Made by a program: the position numbers and the translations under genes. From Deltaproteobacteria bacterium (GTDB lineage Bacteria > Desulfobacterota > Dissulfuribacteria > Dissulfuribacterales > UBA3076): a stretch of 45,716 bases of DNA. Location: the NCBI GenBank assembly GCA_027004715.1, contig JALTHG010000089.1, forward strand, positions 1-45,716, read 5' to 3'. Positions within the stretch are counted from its first letter, which is position 1. The number at the start of each line of letters is the position of its first letter. Below the pieces are notes generated by a model. It did not search any database and was not told the origin of the DNA. It worked only from the letters and a program-made list of their open reading frames with translations. Positions 1-9,052 of this stretch are shown here, in pieces.

Positions 1-339
1 ACTATCCCTATGTTGTGTCATATTAAAATATCTCATCTAACTTATCGACAGGAGTGCATTCCCCAAAAGAGGAATCTCCTGATATGCCAGTCCCTATATG
101 ACATGGGGCACAAAGTCTACCTGCGCTTATATGATATCCAGAGGACATAAGACTACCATTGAAATCTAAGAGATGTGTGCTAATTTACTATAAGAATAGC
201 CTATTAGACTGCGGGCTGAAGGCTGTTAGGTAAATTGTATTTTTATGGTATCTTAGTTTTTGACTTTTAGCCTAATAGGCTGACAGACTACAGTCTACCA
301 GGCTATTTATTTCTTGTTTTTAGATCGGGACAAATTTTA
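1..339. other. Gene-free stretch upstream of xerC
   Basis: No coding frame with family resemblance was seen here. The only clear structure is an imperfect inverted repeat at 195-307, listed separately. The segment is AT-rich and probably carries the xerC promoter, but no convincing -35/-10 pair could be fixed. Confidence 0.5.
195..307. repeat. Short inverted-repeat element upstream of xerC
   Basis: The left arm AATAGCCTATTAGACTG (195-211) matches the reverse complement of the right arm CAGTCTACCAGGCTATT (291-307) at 15 of 17 positions. A second nested pair, AGCCTATTAG and CTAATAGGCT, is a perfect 10-bp match. The element of about 113 bp could be a miniature repeat or a large hairpin. No protein-coding frame lies inside. 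Confidence 0.55.
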
Positions 340-1233
340 ATGGTAAAAGCAGTTCAGGCCTTTATAGAGTTTCTCAGGATAGAAAGAGGTGGTTCACCAA
401 ATACATGCAAGGCCTATCGAAGGGACCTTGAGGGGCTGATAAGATTTATAGGTCCTGAGAGAGACCCTACTTCCATCACTGCCAGAGAGATCAGGGCATG
501 GCTTTCCTCTATGCAGAGGCAGGGGGCGAACAGGAATACTGTAGCCCGTGGCCTTGCCTCCATCCGGAGTTTTTTTAGATTTTTGCTAAGACAGGGGATA
601 ATAAAAAAGAGCCCTGCTGATGGCATAAGGGCACCACAAAAAGAGAAGGCCCTTCCTTTATGTCTCTCTGTAGACGAGGCCTTTTCCATGCTGGAAACTG
701 GAGAGTGTAGGGGATTTCAGCAGTTAAGGGACCGGGCCATCCTTGAGATGCTGTACAGCACAGGGATCAGGGTCAGTGAACTCTCAGGTCTGGATATCTC
801 GAGTATCTCTCTTTCACCTGAGATGGTACAGGTAAAAGGAAAAGGCAATAAAGAAAGGATAGTACCCTTTGGCATGAAGGCAGCCGAGGCATTAAAGGCC
901 TATATGCCTTTTAGGGATGCCCTGTTGGAGAGGTTACATCGTAGAGAGGAAAAGGCGGCATTTATAAACCGGATGGGCACCAGGTTGACTCCCAGGAGCA
1001 TAGAACGCCTGGTAACTAAAAGGAGGATAGAGACTGGAATGAACTCACCAGTCACTCCCCACACTTTTCGTCACTCTATGGCTACCCATCTCCTTGAATC
1101 AGGTGCAGACCTCAGGGCCATTCAGGAGATCTTAGGTCATGCAAGCCTTGCGACCACACAGCTCTATACACATCTAGACTTCGATCGCCTGAGTAAGGTA
1201 TACGACACCAGCCATCCCAGGGCACATAGATAA
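340..1233 (+). CDS. xerC: Tyrosine recombinase XerC/XerD
   Basis: Site-specific tyrosine recombinase of the Xer family, which resolves chromosome dimers at dif in the cytoplasm. At 297 aa it has the usual Xer length. The N-terminal SAM-like core-binding domain covers about residues 1-90 and the catalytic domain about 105-290. The full catalytic set is visible: R144 (TGIRVSEL), K168 (GKGNKER), H241 and R244 (HTFRH), H267 (LGHAS) and nucleophile Y276 (QLYTH). The gene lies 71 bp before hslV-hslU, an arrangement also known from Bacillus (codV-clpQ-clpY), which supports a housekeeping Xer rather than a phage or integron integrase. XerC versus XerD cannot be settled from one sequence; the hslVU context favours xerC. 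Confidence 0.88.
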   Translation: MVKAVQAFIEFLRIERGGSPNTCKAYRRDLEGLIRFIGPERDPTSITAREIRAWLSSMQRQGANRNTVARGLASIRSFFRFLLRQGIIKKSPADGIRAPQKEKALPLCLSVDEAFSMLETGECRGFQQLRDRAILEMLYSTGIRVSELSGLDISSISLSPEMVQVKGKGNKERIVPFGMKAAEALKAYMPFRDALLERLHRREEKAAFINRMGTRLTPRSIERLVTKRRIETGMNSPVTPHTFRHSMATHLLESGADLRAIQEILGHASLATTQLYTHLDFDRLSKVYDTSHPRAHR

Positions 1234-1304
1234 GAGAGGCCACTACCCTCAGTAAGGATGCCGGACCTCTGATAATATATTATAATAAAAGGATATAATG
1301 AGAC

Positions 1305-1859
1305 ATGATAAGGGATAATATTTATGGTACCACTGTATTAGCTATTCGTCACAATGGCCATGTGGTGCTTGCAGGCGATGGACAGGTGACAATGGGGAAT
1401 ACAGTTGTCAAGCACCAGGCGCGAAAGATCAGAAAACTCTATAATGGAAAGGTCCTTACTGGCTTTGCTGGTGCAACTGCAGATGCCTTTACACTATTTG
1501 AAAAACTTGAACAAAAGATCGAACAGTATAAAGGCAATCTGGTCCGGGCAGCCGTTGAACTCGCCAAGGAATGGCGTACAGATAAGATCTTGAGGCGGCT
1601 TGAGGCCCTGTTGATAGCAGTTGATCAAAAAAACTCCTTGCTTATATCGGGCTCTGGTGATGTAATAGAACCTGATGACAATATATTGGCTATAGGCTCT
1701 GGGGGTCCATATGCACTTGCTGCAGCCAGGGCCCTTGTGACCCACAGCAATCTCTCTGCCAGAGAAATTGCTGTGATCTCAATGAAGATAGCGGCATCTA
1801 TCTGTATATATACCAATGAAAATATAACAGTTGAAGCCCTAGAGACTCAGGAGGACTAA
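1305..1859 (+). CDS. hslV: ATP-dependent protease peptidase subunit HslV (ClpQ)
   Basis: Threonine peptidase subunit of the HslUV two-component proteasome-like protease in the cytoplasm. The 184-aa protein aligns along its length with E. coli HslV. The mature N-terminal threonine is T9 (GTTVLAIR), so the sequence predicts an 8-residue propeptide MIRDNIYG that must be removed to expose the nucleophile; E. coli HslV loses only its Met. Conserved blocks [35 protein letters not shown] and IGSGGPYA are present. The ATG at 1305 has a purine-rich AAAAGGAT upstream. hslU starts 8 nt after the stop, so the two are certainly cotranscribed. Confidence 0.95.
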   Translation: MIRDNIYGTTVLAIRHNGHVVLAGDGQVTMGNTVVKHQARKIRKLYNGKVLTGFAGATADAFTLFEKLEQKIEQYKGNLVRAAVELAKEWRTDKILRRLEALLIAVDQKNSLLISGSGDVIEPDDNILAIGSGGPYALAAARALVTHSNLSAREIAVISMKIAASICIYTNENITVEALETQED

Positions 1860-1867
1860 TAGATTAA

Positions 1868-3199
1868 GTGGAGACTACCGATGTCAGATATCTAACCCCA
1901 AAACAGATAGTAACTGAATTGGATAAATACATCATTGGCCAAGACCAGGCCAAGCGTTCAGTGGCCATTGCACTCCGAAATCGTTGGAGGAGACAGCAGG
2001 TCCCAGAGGCGCTCCGGGATGAGATCGCCCCCAAGAACATCATCATGATTGGCCCTACTGGAGTAGGTAAGACCGAGATAGCAAGACGTCTTGCCAGATT
2101 GGCAAATTCCCCCTTCCTCAAGATCGAGGCAAGCAAGTTCACTGAGGTAGGTTATGTGGGTAGAGACGTTGAATCCATGATCAGAGACCTTACCCATCTT
2201 GCAGTGGATATGGTGAAGTCTGAAGAAAAGGAAAAGGTAATAGAAAAGGCCAAGGGGCTGGCTGAAGAGCAGCTCCTGGATCTCTTGTTGCCAAATCTCA
2301 AGGCCGAAGAGAACAGCGCTACCAGAGAACGATTCCGCCAGATGCTGAGAGATGGGAAGCTGGACGATCGCTTTGTAGAATTGGAGGTCACTCAAAATGT
2401 CACCTCACCAATGGTAGAGATATTTGCTGCTGCAGGCATGGAGGAGATGCAGAGCAGCATCCAGGAGATGTTATCCAATGTCCTGCCTAGTAAGCAAAAG
2501 CGCCGCCATGTGAAGGTCTCTGAGGCCAAAAAGATCCTGGAACACGAGGCCTCAGGGAAACTGATAGATATGGAAAAAGTAGTAAAAGAGGCCATTACCC
2601 GCGTAGAGCAGTCTGGGATCATCTTCTTGGATGAAATCGATAAGGTTGCATGTAAGGGGGGTGGAGGTGCTGGTCCAGACGTCTCAAGGGAGGGGGTCCA
2701 GCGGGACCTCCTCCCTATAGTAGAGGGGACCTCTGTGCATACCAAATATGGCATTGTGCATACCGACCACATACTCTTTATTGCAAGTGGTGCATTTCAT
2801 GTCTCGAAGCCTTCTGACCTCTTGCCTGAACTTCAGGGGAGATTTCCGATCAGGGTAGAACTGGATGCCCTGACCCAGAGAGACTTTGTGAGGATACTTA
2901 CAGAGCCTGAAAATGCCCTGGTTACCCAATATAAGGCCCTGCTGGCCACAGAAGATATAGAGCTCACATTTGAGCCCGAGGCAATTGAAGAGATAGCCAG
3001 GACCTCTTTTGAGGTGAATGAACGCACAGAGAATATAGGTGCAAGGAGACTCCACACTGTGATGGAAAAATTGCTCGAGAATATATCCTTTGATGCCCCT
3101 GATATTGCCCCAAGGCACGTACAGATAACGGCTGACTATGTCAAGAGGAGTCTGAGTGATATAGCCAAAGACGTGGACCTCAGCAGGTTCATTTTGTGA
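1868..3199 (+). CDS. hslU: HslU (ClpY) unfoldase ATPase
   Basis: AAA+ unfoldase ring that binds, unfolds and translocates substrates into HslV. The 443-aa length equals the usual HslU size. Walker A GPTGVGKT lies at 62-69, the pore loop GYVGRD at 95-100, the inserted I domain at about 110-240, Walker B IIFLDEID at 251-258, and the sensor-2 region [14 protein letters not shown] near the C-terminus. The tail SRFIL fits the HslU C-terminus that docks into HslV. The start is GTG at 1868. argB follows after 11 nt, so the protease genes appear to share a transcript with arginine genes. Confidence 0.96.
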   Translation: METTDVRYLTPKQIVTELDKYIIGQDQAKRSVAIALRNRWRRQQVPEALRDEIAPKNIIMIGPTGVGKTEIARRLARLANSPFLKIEASKFTEVGYVGRDVESMIRDLTHLAVDMVKSEEKEKVIEKAKGLAEEQLLDLLLPNLKAEENSATRERFRQMLRDGKLDDRFVELEVTQNVTSPMVEIFAAAGMEEMQSSIQEMLSNVLPSKQKRRHVKVSEAKKILEHEASGKLIDMEKVVKEAITRVEQSGIIFLDEIDKVACKGGGGAGPDVSREGVQRDLLPIVEGTSVHTKYGIVHTDHILFIASGAFHVSKPSDLLPELQGRFPIRVELDALTQRDFVRILTEPENALVTQYKALLATEDIELTFEPEAIEEIARTSFEVNERTENIGARRLHTVMEKLLENISFDAPDIAPRHVQITADYVKRSLSDIAKDVDLSRFIL

Positions 3200-3210
3200 C
3201 CAGGTGATCT

Positions 3211-4089
3211 GTGGATAGTCTGTCAAGGGCCCAGATTCTCATAGAGGCCCTTCCCTATATCCGAGAATTTGCTACCAAGACCGTTGTCATAAAGTATGGC
3301 GGTCATGCCATGGCAAGAGAATCCCTAAGGAAGCAGTTTGTCCTGGACATCGTCTTGATGAAGTATGTAGGTATCAGCCCAATCATTATCCATGGAGGTG
3401 GACCACAGATCAACCATATAATGGAGAGAATGGGTATCAGATCTACATTTATCGATGGCCAGCGGGTTACTGACGACGAGACCATGAGTGTAGTAGAGAT
3501 GGTATTGGTTGGCACAGTTAATAAAGAGATAGTGGGGCTAATCAACCGCCATGGGGGCATGGCAGTGGGTCTGTCTGGCAGAGACGGTGACCTCATACAG
3601 GCAGATCCCATGAAGATCTATAGATATACAGGGGATGAACGCCCACCTGAAATTATAGATATAGGGAGGGTAGGTAAGGTCGTAAAGGTCAACACCAGAG
3701 TACTCAAGGCCCTTGAGGACTCTGGATTTATACCAGTTATAGCCCCAGTAGGTGTTGGACCTGAGGGACAGGCATATAATATAAATGCTGACCTCGTTGC
3801 AGGGGCGATAGCTGGAGAATTGAGGGCCAAGAGGCTCATACTCCTTACAGATGTCCCTGGAGTCATGGGGGCACAGGGCACGCTTATACCATCTATAAGG
3901 GCCTCTGAAGCAAAGAGGCTCATAGAGGACGGCAGTGTGACTGGAGGTATGATTCCAAAGATCAAGGCATGTCTCAAGGCCCTCAGACAAGGGGTAGAAA
4001 AGGCACATATAGTAGATGGAAGAAAGGGACATGCCATCTTGTTGGAACTCTTGACAGATGCCGGAGTTGGGACGGAGATAGTTCAGTGA
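3211..4089 (+). CDS. argB: Acetylglutamate kinase
   Basis: Phosphorylates N-acetylglutamate, the second step of arginine synthesis. The 292-aa amino acid kinase fold shows VIKYGGHAM (phosphate-binding lysine), HGGGPQI, GLSGRDGDL, NINADLVAG, LLTDVPGV and GGMIPK, all classical NAGK blocks. The start is GTG at 3211. The region before the core (LIEALPYIREFATKTVV) has the N-terminal helix seen in arginine-sensitive NAGKs, so feedback inhibition by arginine is possible but is inference. The stop overlaps the argD start (TGATG), indicating translational coupling in an argBDF run. Confidence 0.96.
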   Translation: MDSLSRAQILIEALPYIREFATKTVVIKYGGHAMARESLRKQFVLDIVLMKYVGISPIIIHGGGPQINHIMERMGIRSTFIDGQRVTDDETMSVVEMVLVGTVNKEIVGLINRHGGMAVGLSGRDGDLIQADPMKIYRYTGDERPPEIIDIGRVGKVVKVNTRVLKALEDSGFIPVIAPVGVGPEGQAYNINADLVAGAIAGELRAKRLILLTDVPGVMGAQGTLIPSIRASEAKRLIEDGSVTGGMIPKIKACLKALRQGVEKAHIVDGRKGHAILLELLTDAGVGTEIVQ

Positions 4090-5294
4090 TGACAGGATCA
4101 ATAGATAATAGTGCTGCAGGAGGATCACCATCTCCCCTGGCCAATACGTATACCCGCTTTCCTGCGACACTGGTAAGGGGAGAAGGATGTAGGGTCTGGG
4201 ACGATAAAGGGAGAGAATACCTGGACTTTGCTGCTGGGATTGCAGTATGTAGTCTGGGACACTGCAATCCTGCAGTCACAGAGGCAATAACCCGTCAGGC
4301 CAAGACCCTGGTCCACGTCTCGAATCTCTATTGGACCCTTCCACAGATAGAAGTAGCGAGGCTCCTTATAGAGAAGTCCTTTGCAGACAGGGTATTTTTT
4401 TGCAATTCAGGGGCAGAGGCCGTAGAAGGGGCGCTAAAGCTCGCAAGGCACTATGGCCACGATAGACACGGTCCAGACTGTTATGAGGTGATCTCTCTGG
4501 AAGGCTCATTCCATGGCCGCACCCTTGCAACAGTAGCTGCCACTGGACAGACTGTATATCAGTGCGGTTTTGAGCCTATGCCTGCAGGTTTTCTCCATGT
4601 CCCGATCAACAACATAGATGCACTGGAGATGGCTGCCAGTCCAAGGACCGCTGCGATCCTGATCGAGCCTATCCAGGGAGAGGGAGGGGTACGGCCTATA
4701 TCTGATGAGTATCTCTCTGCCGCCAGGGAGATCTGTGATCGCCTGGATGCCCTGCTCATCTTTGATGAGGTCCAGGTGGGAATGGGAAGGACCGGAACGC
4801 TATTTGCGTATGAGCAGACCCCTGTAGTCCCTGATGTAGTCTGCCTTGCAAAGGCCCTGGGAAACGGATTTCCTATTGGGGCAATGATGGCAAGAGAGGA
4901 AGTCATGTCACACCTCCCGCCTGGGAGCCACGCCTCAACCTTTGGTGGAAATCCAGTGGCCTGTGCAGCAGCAAAGGTGGTACTTGAGACCCTGACTTCA
5001 CCTGGTTTCTTAGATGAGGTCATGGAAAAAGGTCACTATATGGGAAAAGGCCTTGGGTCCCTGGCAAAGAGGTACCCAGAGACAGTCCTTGAGGCCAGGG
5101 GAAGGGGGCTGATCCAGGCCATTGAATTCAGAAAGCCAGTACCTGACCTGGGGAACAGACTTATGGATAGAGGCTTTCTTGCACTACTTACACAACAGAA
5201 GATACTCCGCATGGTACCACCCCTTATTGTGACAGAGACGGAAATAGATAGTCTACTTGCAGCACTTGAGGAGATTATTCCCACCTATGAATAG
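4089..5294 (+). CDS. argD: Acetylornithine aminotransferase
   Basis: PLP-dependent class III transaminase that makes N-acetylornithine from the semialdehyde and glutamate. The ORF track starts at 3969 inside argB, but the first 40 residues are an argB shadow. ATG at 4089 overlaps the argB stop and gives a normal 401-aa protein (MTGSIDN...). Visible motifs are FCNSGAEAVEGALKLAR (phosphate binding), SFHGRT, the IFDEVQVGMGRTG block carrying the PLP-contacting Asp, and the PLP-lysine motif LAKALGNGFPIGA. The 3' end overlaps the argF start by 8 nt. The argB-argD-argF run covers steps 2, 4 and 6 of the pathway; other arginine genes are not in the window. Confidence 0.94.
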   Translation: MTGSIDNSAAGGSPSPLANTYTRFPATLVRGEGCRVWDDKGREYLDFAAGIAVCSLGHCNPAVTEAITRQAKTLVHVSNLYWTLPQIEVARLLIEKSFADRVFFCNSGAEAVEGALKLARHYGHDRHGPDCYEVISLEGSFHGRTLATVAATGQTVYQCGFEPMPAGFLHVPINNIDALEMAASPRTAAILIEPIQGEGGVRPISDEYLSAAREICDRLDALLIFDEVQVGMGRTGTLFAYEQTPVVPDVVCLAKALGNGFPIGAMMAREEVMSHLPPGSHASTFGGNPVACAAAKVVLETLTSPGFLDEVMEKGHYMGKGLGSLAKRYPETVLEARGRGLIQAIEFRKPVPDLGNRLMDRGFLALLTQQKILRMVPPLIVTETEIDSLLAALEEIIPTYE

Positions 5295-6234
5295 ATTGAC
5301 AGATCCAAAATCCATGGGTCCGAGACACTATCTCACTGTCTTTGACCTCTCTTGTGAAGAGATTTTATCTCTTATTAATTCTGGCTTGAGACTCAAGAGA
5401 CACTGTAAGTCAGGCCTCCCCTACAGGCCTGCTATAGGTAAGGTCCTGGGTCTCCTGTTTGAGAAGGCATCTACAAGGACACGGGTCTCCTTTGAGAGTG
5501 CCATGCTCCAGATGGGTGGAAGCACGGTCTTTATGCCTTCAAGAGACCTCCAGCTGGGGAGGGGAGAGTCCTTGAAGGACACGGCCAGGGTACTCTCTCG
5601 ATATCTGGACTGCATTGTGGTACGTACCTTTGGCCAGGAGATAGTGGATGAAATTGCCAGGTGGGCAGACATCCCTGTAATCAATGGGCTCACAGACCTA
5701 CATCATCCATGCCAGGTACTCTCTGACATCATGACTGTCATAGAACACAGAGGAAGAGACCTAAAGACCCTCAAAATGGTCTGGATAGGAGATGGAAACA
5801 ATGTGGCCCACTCATGGATCCAGGCCGCAAGTCGCCTTGGCTTTGGTCTGACCCTTGCCTGTCCTGAAGGCTATAGGCCTGACAGAAAGATCTTAGAGAC
5901 CGCCCAGGCAGAGGCCACGGCACCTATAACGGTCTTAACTGACCCTGTAGAGGCAATCAGGGATGCAGATGTCGTAAATACAGATGTGTGGGTCAGCATG
6001 GGACAGGAGAAAGAGGCCCAGAAGCGCAGGGAGATATTTGCCCCATATCAGGTAAATACGCGACTCCTTGCCAAGGCAAATGCAGATGTTATTGTCCTCC
6101 ACTGCCTGCCTGCTCATAGAGAAGAAGAGATAAGCGAGGGGGTATTAGAGGGTCCAAATTCAGTAGTTTGGGACCAGGCAGAAAACAAGATGTACTTACA
6201 CATGGCCATACTGAAGTGGGCTATGAGGTTGTAA
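5287..6234 (+). CDS. argF: Ornithine carbamoyltransferase
   Basis: Makes citrulline from ornithine and carbamoyl phosphate. The chosen start is ATG 5287 (MNRLTDPK), which overlaps the argD stop; the ORF-track start at 5257 adds ten residues read from argD. This gives 315 aa, normal for the family. Diagnostic motifs are KASTRTRVSFE (carbamoyl phosphate site), HHPCQ, DVWVSMGQE (ornithine-side SMG loop) and HCLPAHR. The SMG loop and HCLP separate it from aspartate carbamoyltransferase. It is the last arginine gene here, and selD follows after 96 nt. Confidence 0.95.
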   Translation: MNRLTDPKSMGPRHYLTVFDLSCEEILSLINSGLRLKRHCKSGLPYRPAIGKVLGLLFEKASTRTRVSFESAMLQMGGSTVFMPSRDLQLGRGESLKDTARVLSRYLDCIVVRTFGQEIVDEIARWADIPVINGLTDLHHPCQVLSDIMTVIEHRGRDLKTLKMVWIGDGNNVAHSWIQAASRLGFGLTLACPEGYRPDRKILETAQAEATAPITVLTDPVEAIRDADVVNTDVWVSMGQEKEAQKRREIFAPYQVNTRLLAKANADVIVLHCLPAHREEEISEGVLEGPNSVVWDQAENKMYLHMAILKWAMRL

Positions 6235-6330
6235 ATAGATCACTGCACCATATGTAAATCTTATAGTTGTATCAGTCTGTATTGGTAAATTCAATTTGCC
6301 TCATCGATCTTTGTGAAATAGAATTGTTGT

Positions 6331-7392
6331 ATGTATCGAGACGTCTGTGAATTAAACTCTATACGCCTTGCCGAGAGCGTAAAGGCCTCTGGTTGAGCCA
6401 GCAAGCTCCCTCCAGGGTACCTGGAGGAAATCCTGAAGGGCTTGCCTATAGAGGCCCACCCTGACCTCTTGGTGGGTCGAGAGACCTCTGACGACGCAGG
6501 CGTAATCCGTATCAAGGAAGACCTGGCTCTGATCCAGACCGTAGACTTCTTCACCCCTATAGTAAATGATCCCAGAGACTTTGGCAGGATTGCCGCAGTC
6601 AATGCCCTGAGCGATGTCTATGCCATGGGTGGAAGGCCCCTGACGGCAATGAACCTGGTATGTTTTCCTGAAAAAGAGATCCCCATGGAGGTACTTAAGG
6701 AGATCCTCCTTGGAGGGCTCGAGATAATTCATGAGTCTGGGGCACTCCTGGTAGGTGGGCACAGTATAGATGATCCTGAGATAAAATATGGCCTGAGCAT
6801 TACAGGTACTATAGATCCAAAAGAGGTGGTGACAAATGCAGGGGCCCAAGTTGGAGACCACCTGATACTCACTAAGCCCTTGGGGACTGGCATTCTGGCC
6901 ACGGCAGTCAAGGGACGCATGCTCTCGCATGAGGTCGAACAGGAGGCGATAAAGTGGATGGCCACGCTCAACAGAGATGCCGCTTCTGCCATGCAGGCCA
7001 TAGGGGTCCATGCCTGTACAGACATTACTGGATTTGGTCTCCTGGGCCATGCCCTGAAGATGGCAGTGAGCTCAGGCGTAGACATCCAGTTCTGGGCCTC
7101 TCGTGTCCCTATTCTGCCTTCAGTTTTAGATATGGCCAATATGGGGATGATTCCAGCAGGCAGCTTTGCCAATCGGAAATATTGCCAGGACTCTGTAATT
7201 ATAGATAGGGGCGTAGACGCCGTGCTAGTAGACTGTATGGCAGACGCTCAGACCTCAGGAGGGCTCCTGATTGCAGTCCCAGAGGAACGCACGACTGCAC
7301 TGCACAACGAGCTTGAACACAGAGGCGTCTTCCATTCAGAGATAGGCCAGGTAATCAATACCTCTCAGGGACGCATCTATATCTCACCTTGA
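6331..7392 (+). CDS. selD: Selenophosphate synthetase SelD, a selenoprotein (in-frame TGA = Sec22)
   Basis: Makes selenophosphate, the selenium donor for Sec-tRNA and selenouridine synthesis. The ORF track starts at TTG 6442 (316 aa) and lacks the catalytic N-terminus. Reading upstream in the same frame gives ATG 6331 followed by MYRDVCELNSIRLAESVKAS, then G-TGA-ASK. This aligns with E. coli NSIRLTQYSHGAGCGCK: the TGA (6394-6396) falls at catalytic Cys17 and Lys25 at catalytic Lys20. The full product is 353 residues, the normal SelD size, continuing LLVGRETSDDAG, AVNALSDVYAMGG and VGGHSIDD. A SECIS-like hairpin follows the TGA. No strong Shine-Dalgarno is seen, but an in-frame TAG at 6319 limits how far upstream the start can be. 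The gene ends 8 bp from convergent serA. Confidence 0.93.
6401..6445 (+). promoter_or_regulatory. Bacterial SECIS-like hairpin in selD
   Basis: Just downstream of the in-frame TGA, CCTCCAG (6409-6415) pairs with CTGGAGG (6421-6427) around the loop GGTAC. An outer stem GCAAGC (6401-6406) pairs with GCTTGC (6440-6445). The apical stem-loop, about 19 nt after TGA and with a GGU-containing loop, fits what SelB needs in bacterial selenoprotein mRNAs. Pairing is seen in the sequence; SelB binding is inferred. Confidence 0.75.
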
Positions 7393-7400
7393 TCTCCACT

Positions 7401-8981
7401 CTAGAGTTCTATGGCCTGGGCCTTACTGACACCGTCCTGTCTCTGGAGTTGGGACAGGACGTCTTCTCCTACGTGTTCATCTGTAGTGAGGAGTATTACG
7501 TTCCGGTGATGGTCTGGGTCCTGGCCTACCTGCATTAAAGCGATATTTATGCCTGCATTGCCTAATGTGACACCAATGCGACCAATTATTCCCGGTCTGT
7601 CTTCATTATAGATGAGCAACATATGCCCCTCTGGAATGGCCTCCAGACGAAAGTCATTGATCTTTAGGAGGCGAAGCTCTCTTTTCCCAAATATGGTCCC
7701 TGCCAGGGTATTAGTGCCATCTCCAGTCTTTACGGACACAGTAAGGAGGCTGGTAAAGTCCTCAGAGGTCTTACTCTTGGACTCGATTACCTTTATGCCT
7801 CGTTCTTCGGCCAGTATTGGGGCATTCACAAAGTTTATATCCTCTTTGAGTATGGGGCTAAGGAGGCCCTTAAGCACGGATACAGTAACGGGTCCAGTAT
7901 CAAAATCTGCTATATCTCCTTGATATGATATGCTCACTTCCTCTACAGGTGCAGTGGCAAGATGGGCATGGAAGGCACCCAGCCTCTCTGCCAGGGTAAG
8001 AGTAGGTCTCAACTGGGCCAAGACCTCACCACTTACCGACGGCATATTTACGGCATTTCTTACTTCTCCCTTTGTAAGATAGTCTACTATCTGTCTGGCA
8101 ATGGCCACAGCGACATTCTCCTGTGCCTCTTTAGTAGAGGCACCAAGATGAGGAGTACAGATAAAGTTTTCCTGAGAGAACAGGGGATGCCCTCCACTGA
8201 CAGGTTCTGTCTCAAAGACATCTAAGGCGGCCCCTGCCACCTTCCCTGTCTTCATGGCATCATATAGATCCTGCTCGTTGACAATCCCCCCACGGGCACA
8301 GTTGAGGATCATTACCCCGTCCTTCATTTTTTTAAAGAGATCAGAATTTATAAGCCCCCTTGTCTCTTTGGTGAGTGGGGTGTGCACGGTTATATAGTCG
8401 GCCCTGGCAAGGAGATCATCAAGACTGACCAATTCTGCCCCCAGCTTCTCGGCCATGTCTGGACGTATGTGTGGGTCATATGCCACTACCTTCATCTGGA
8501 GACCTCGGGCCAATCGGCAGACAATATTCCCGATCCGTCCTATGCCTATGATCCCAAGGGTCTTTCCTGCCACCTCTTGACCTGAAAAGCGCCCTTTTTC
8601 CCACTTCCCTGCCTTCATAGAGGCAGTGGCCTGAGGGATGTGGCGTGAAAGTGCCATCAGCATGGCTATACTGTGCTCGGCAGCAGAGTTGGAATTGCCC
8701 CCTGGCGTATTCATCACCACAATGCCTCGTCTGTTGCAGGCATCTATGTCTACATTGTCAAGACCTGTACCAGCCCTCCCTATTACCTTTAGTGTCCGTG
8801 CGGCATCTACTACCTCCTTCGTCACCTTGGTATTACTGCGAATCACCAGGGCGTGGGCATCCTGTATGACCTTGAGTAGCTCAGCACGAGAAGGCCTGAG
8901 GCACTCCTCTACATCCAGTCCAGCAGCCTTCAAGATCTCGATTCCCTCTCTTGCTATTGGATCAGTTATCAGGACTTTCAT
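7401..8981 (-). CDS. serA: D-3-phosphoglycerate dehydrogenase
   Basis: Oxidises 3-phosphoglycerate to phosphohydroxypyruvate, the first step of serine synthesis. The start is placed at ATG 8981 (MKVLITDPIAREG), giving 526 aa as in type I PGDHs; the ORF-track start adds eight residues. The N-terminal substrate and NAD domains show GIGRIG (146-151), catalytic R230 (NCARGG), E259 (VFETEP) and H278 (CTPHLGAST). Residues of about 320-450 match the allosteric substrate-binding insert, and the C-terminal ACT domain (LLIYNEDRPGIIGRIG) would bind serine for feedback inhibition. It lies just downstream of a class V aminotransferase on the same strand, presumably the next pathway step. Confidence 0.95.
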   Translation of the reverse strand: MKVLITDPIAREGIEILKAAGLDVEECLRPSRAELLKVIQDAHALVIRSNTKVTKEVVDAARTLKVIGRAGTGLDNVDIDACNRRGIVVMNTPGGNSNSAAEHSIAMLMALSRHIPQATASMKAGKWEKGRFSGQEVAGKTLGIIGIGRIGNIVCRLARGLQMKVVAYDPHIRPDMAEKLGAELVSLDDLLARADYITVHTPLTKETRGLINSDLFKKMKDGVMILNCARGGIVNEQDLYDAMKTGKVAGAALDVFETEPVSGGHPLFSQENFICTPHLGASTKEAQENVAVAIARQIVDYLTKGEVRNAVNMPSVSGEVLAQLRPTLTLAERLGAFHAHLATAPVEEVSISYQGDIADFDTGPVTVSVLKGLLSPILKEDINFVNAPILAEERGIKVIESKSKTSEDFTSLLTVSVKTGDGTNTLAGTIFGKRELRLLKINDFRLEAIPEGHMLLIYNEDRPGIIGRIGVTLGNAGINIALMQVGQDPDHHRNVILLTTDEHVGEDVLSQLQRQDGVSKAQAIEL

Positions 8982-9052
8982 AGTATCTATCTGGCCTCTC
9001 TCCATTCGTATAAAACTATAGACAATGAAAATATCCCCTTTTTAAATCTTTT

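Noticed and set aside
340-1233. Phage or integron integrase
   Set aside because: Length, motif spacing and the adjacency to hslVU fit a housekeeping Xer recombinase. No attachment site, phage gene or cassette is near.
1958-2395. 145-aa ORF on - strand
   Set aside because: It is antisense to hslU and has no support.
3538-4170. 210-aa ORF on - strand
   Set aside because: It is antisense to argB, with a composition typical of a shadow frame.
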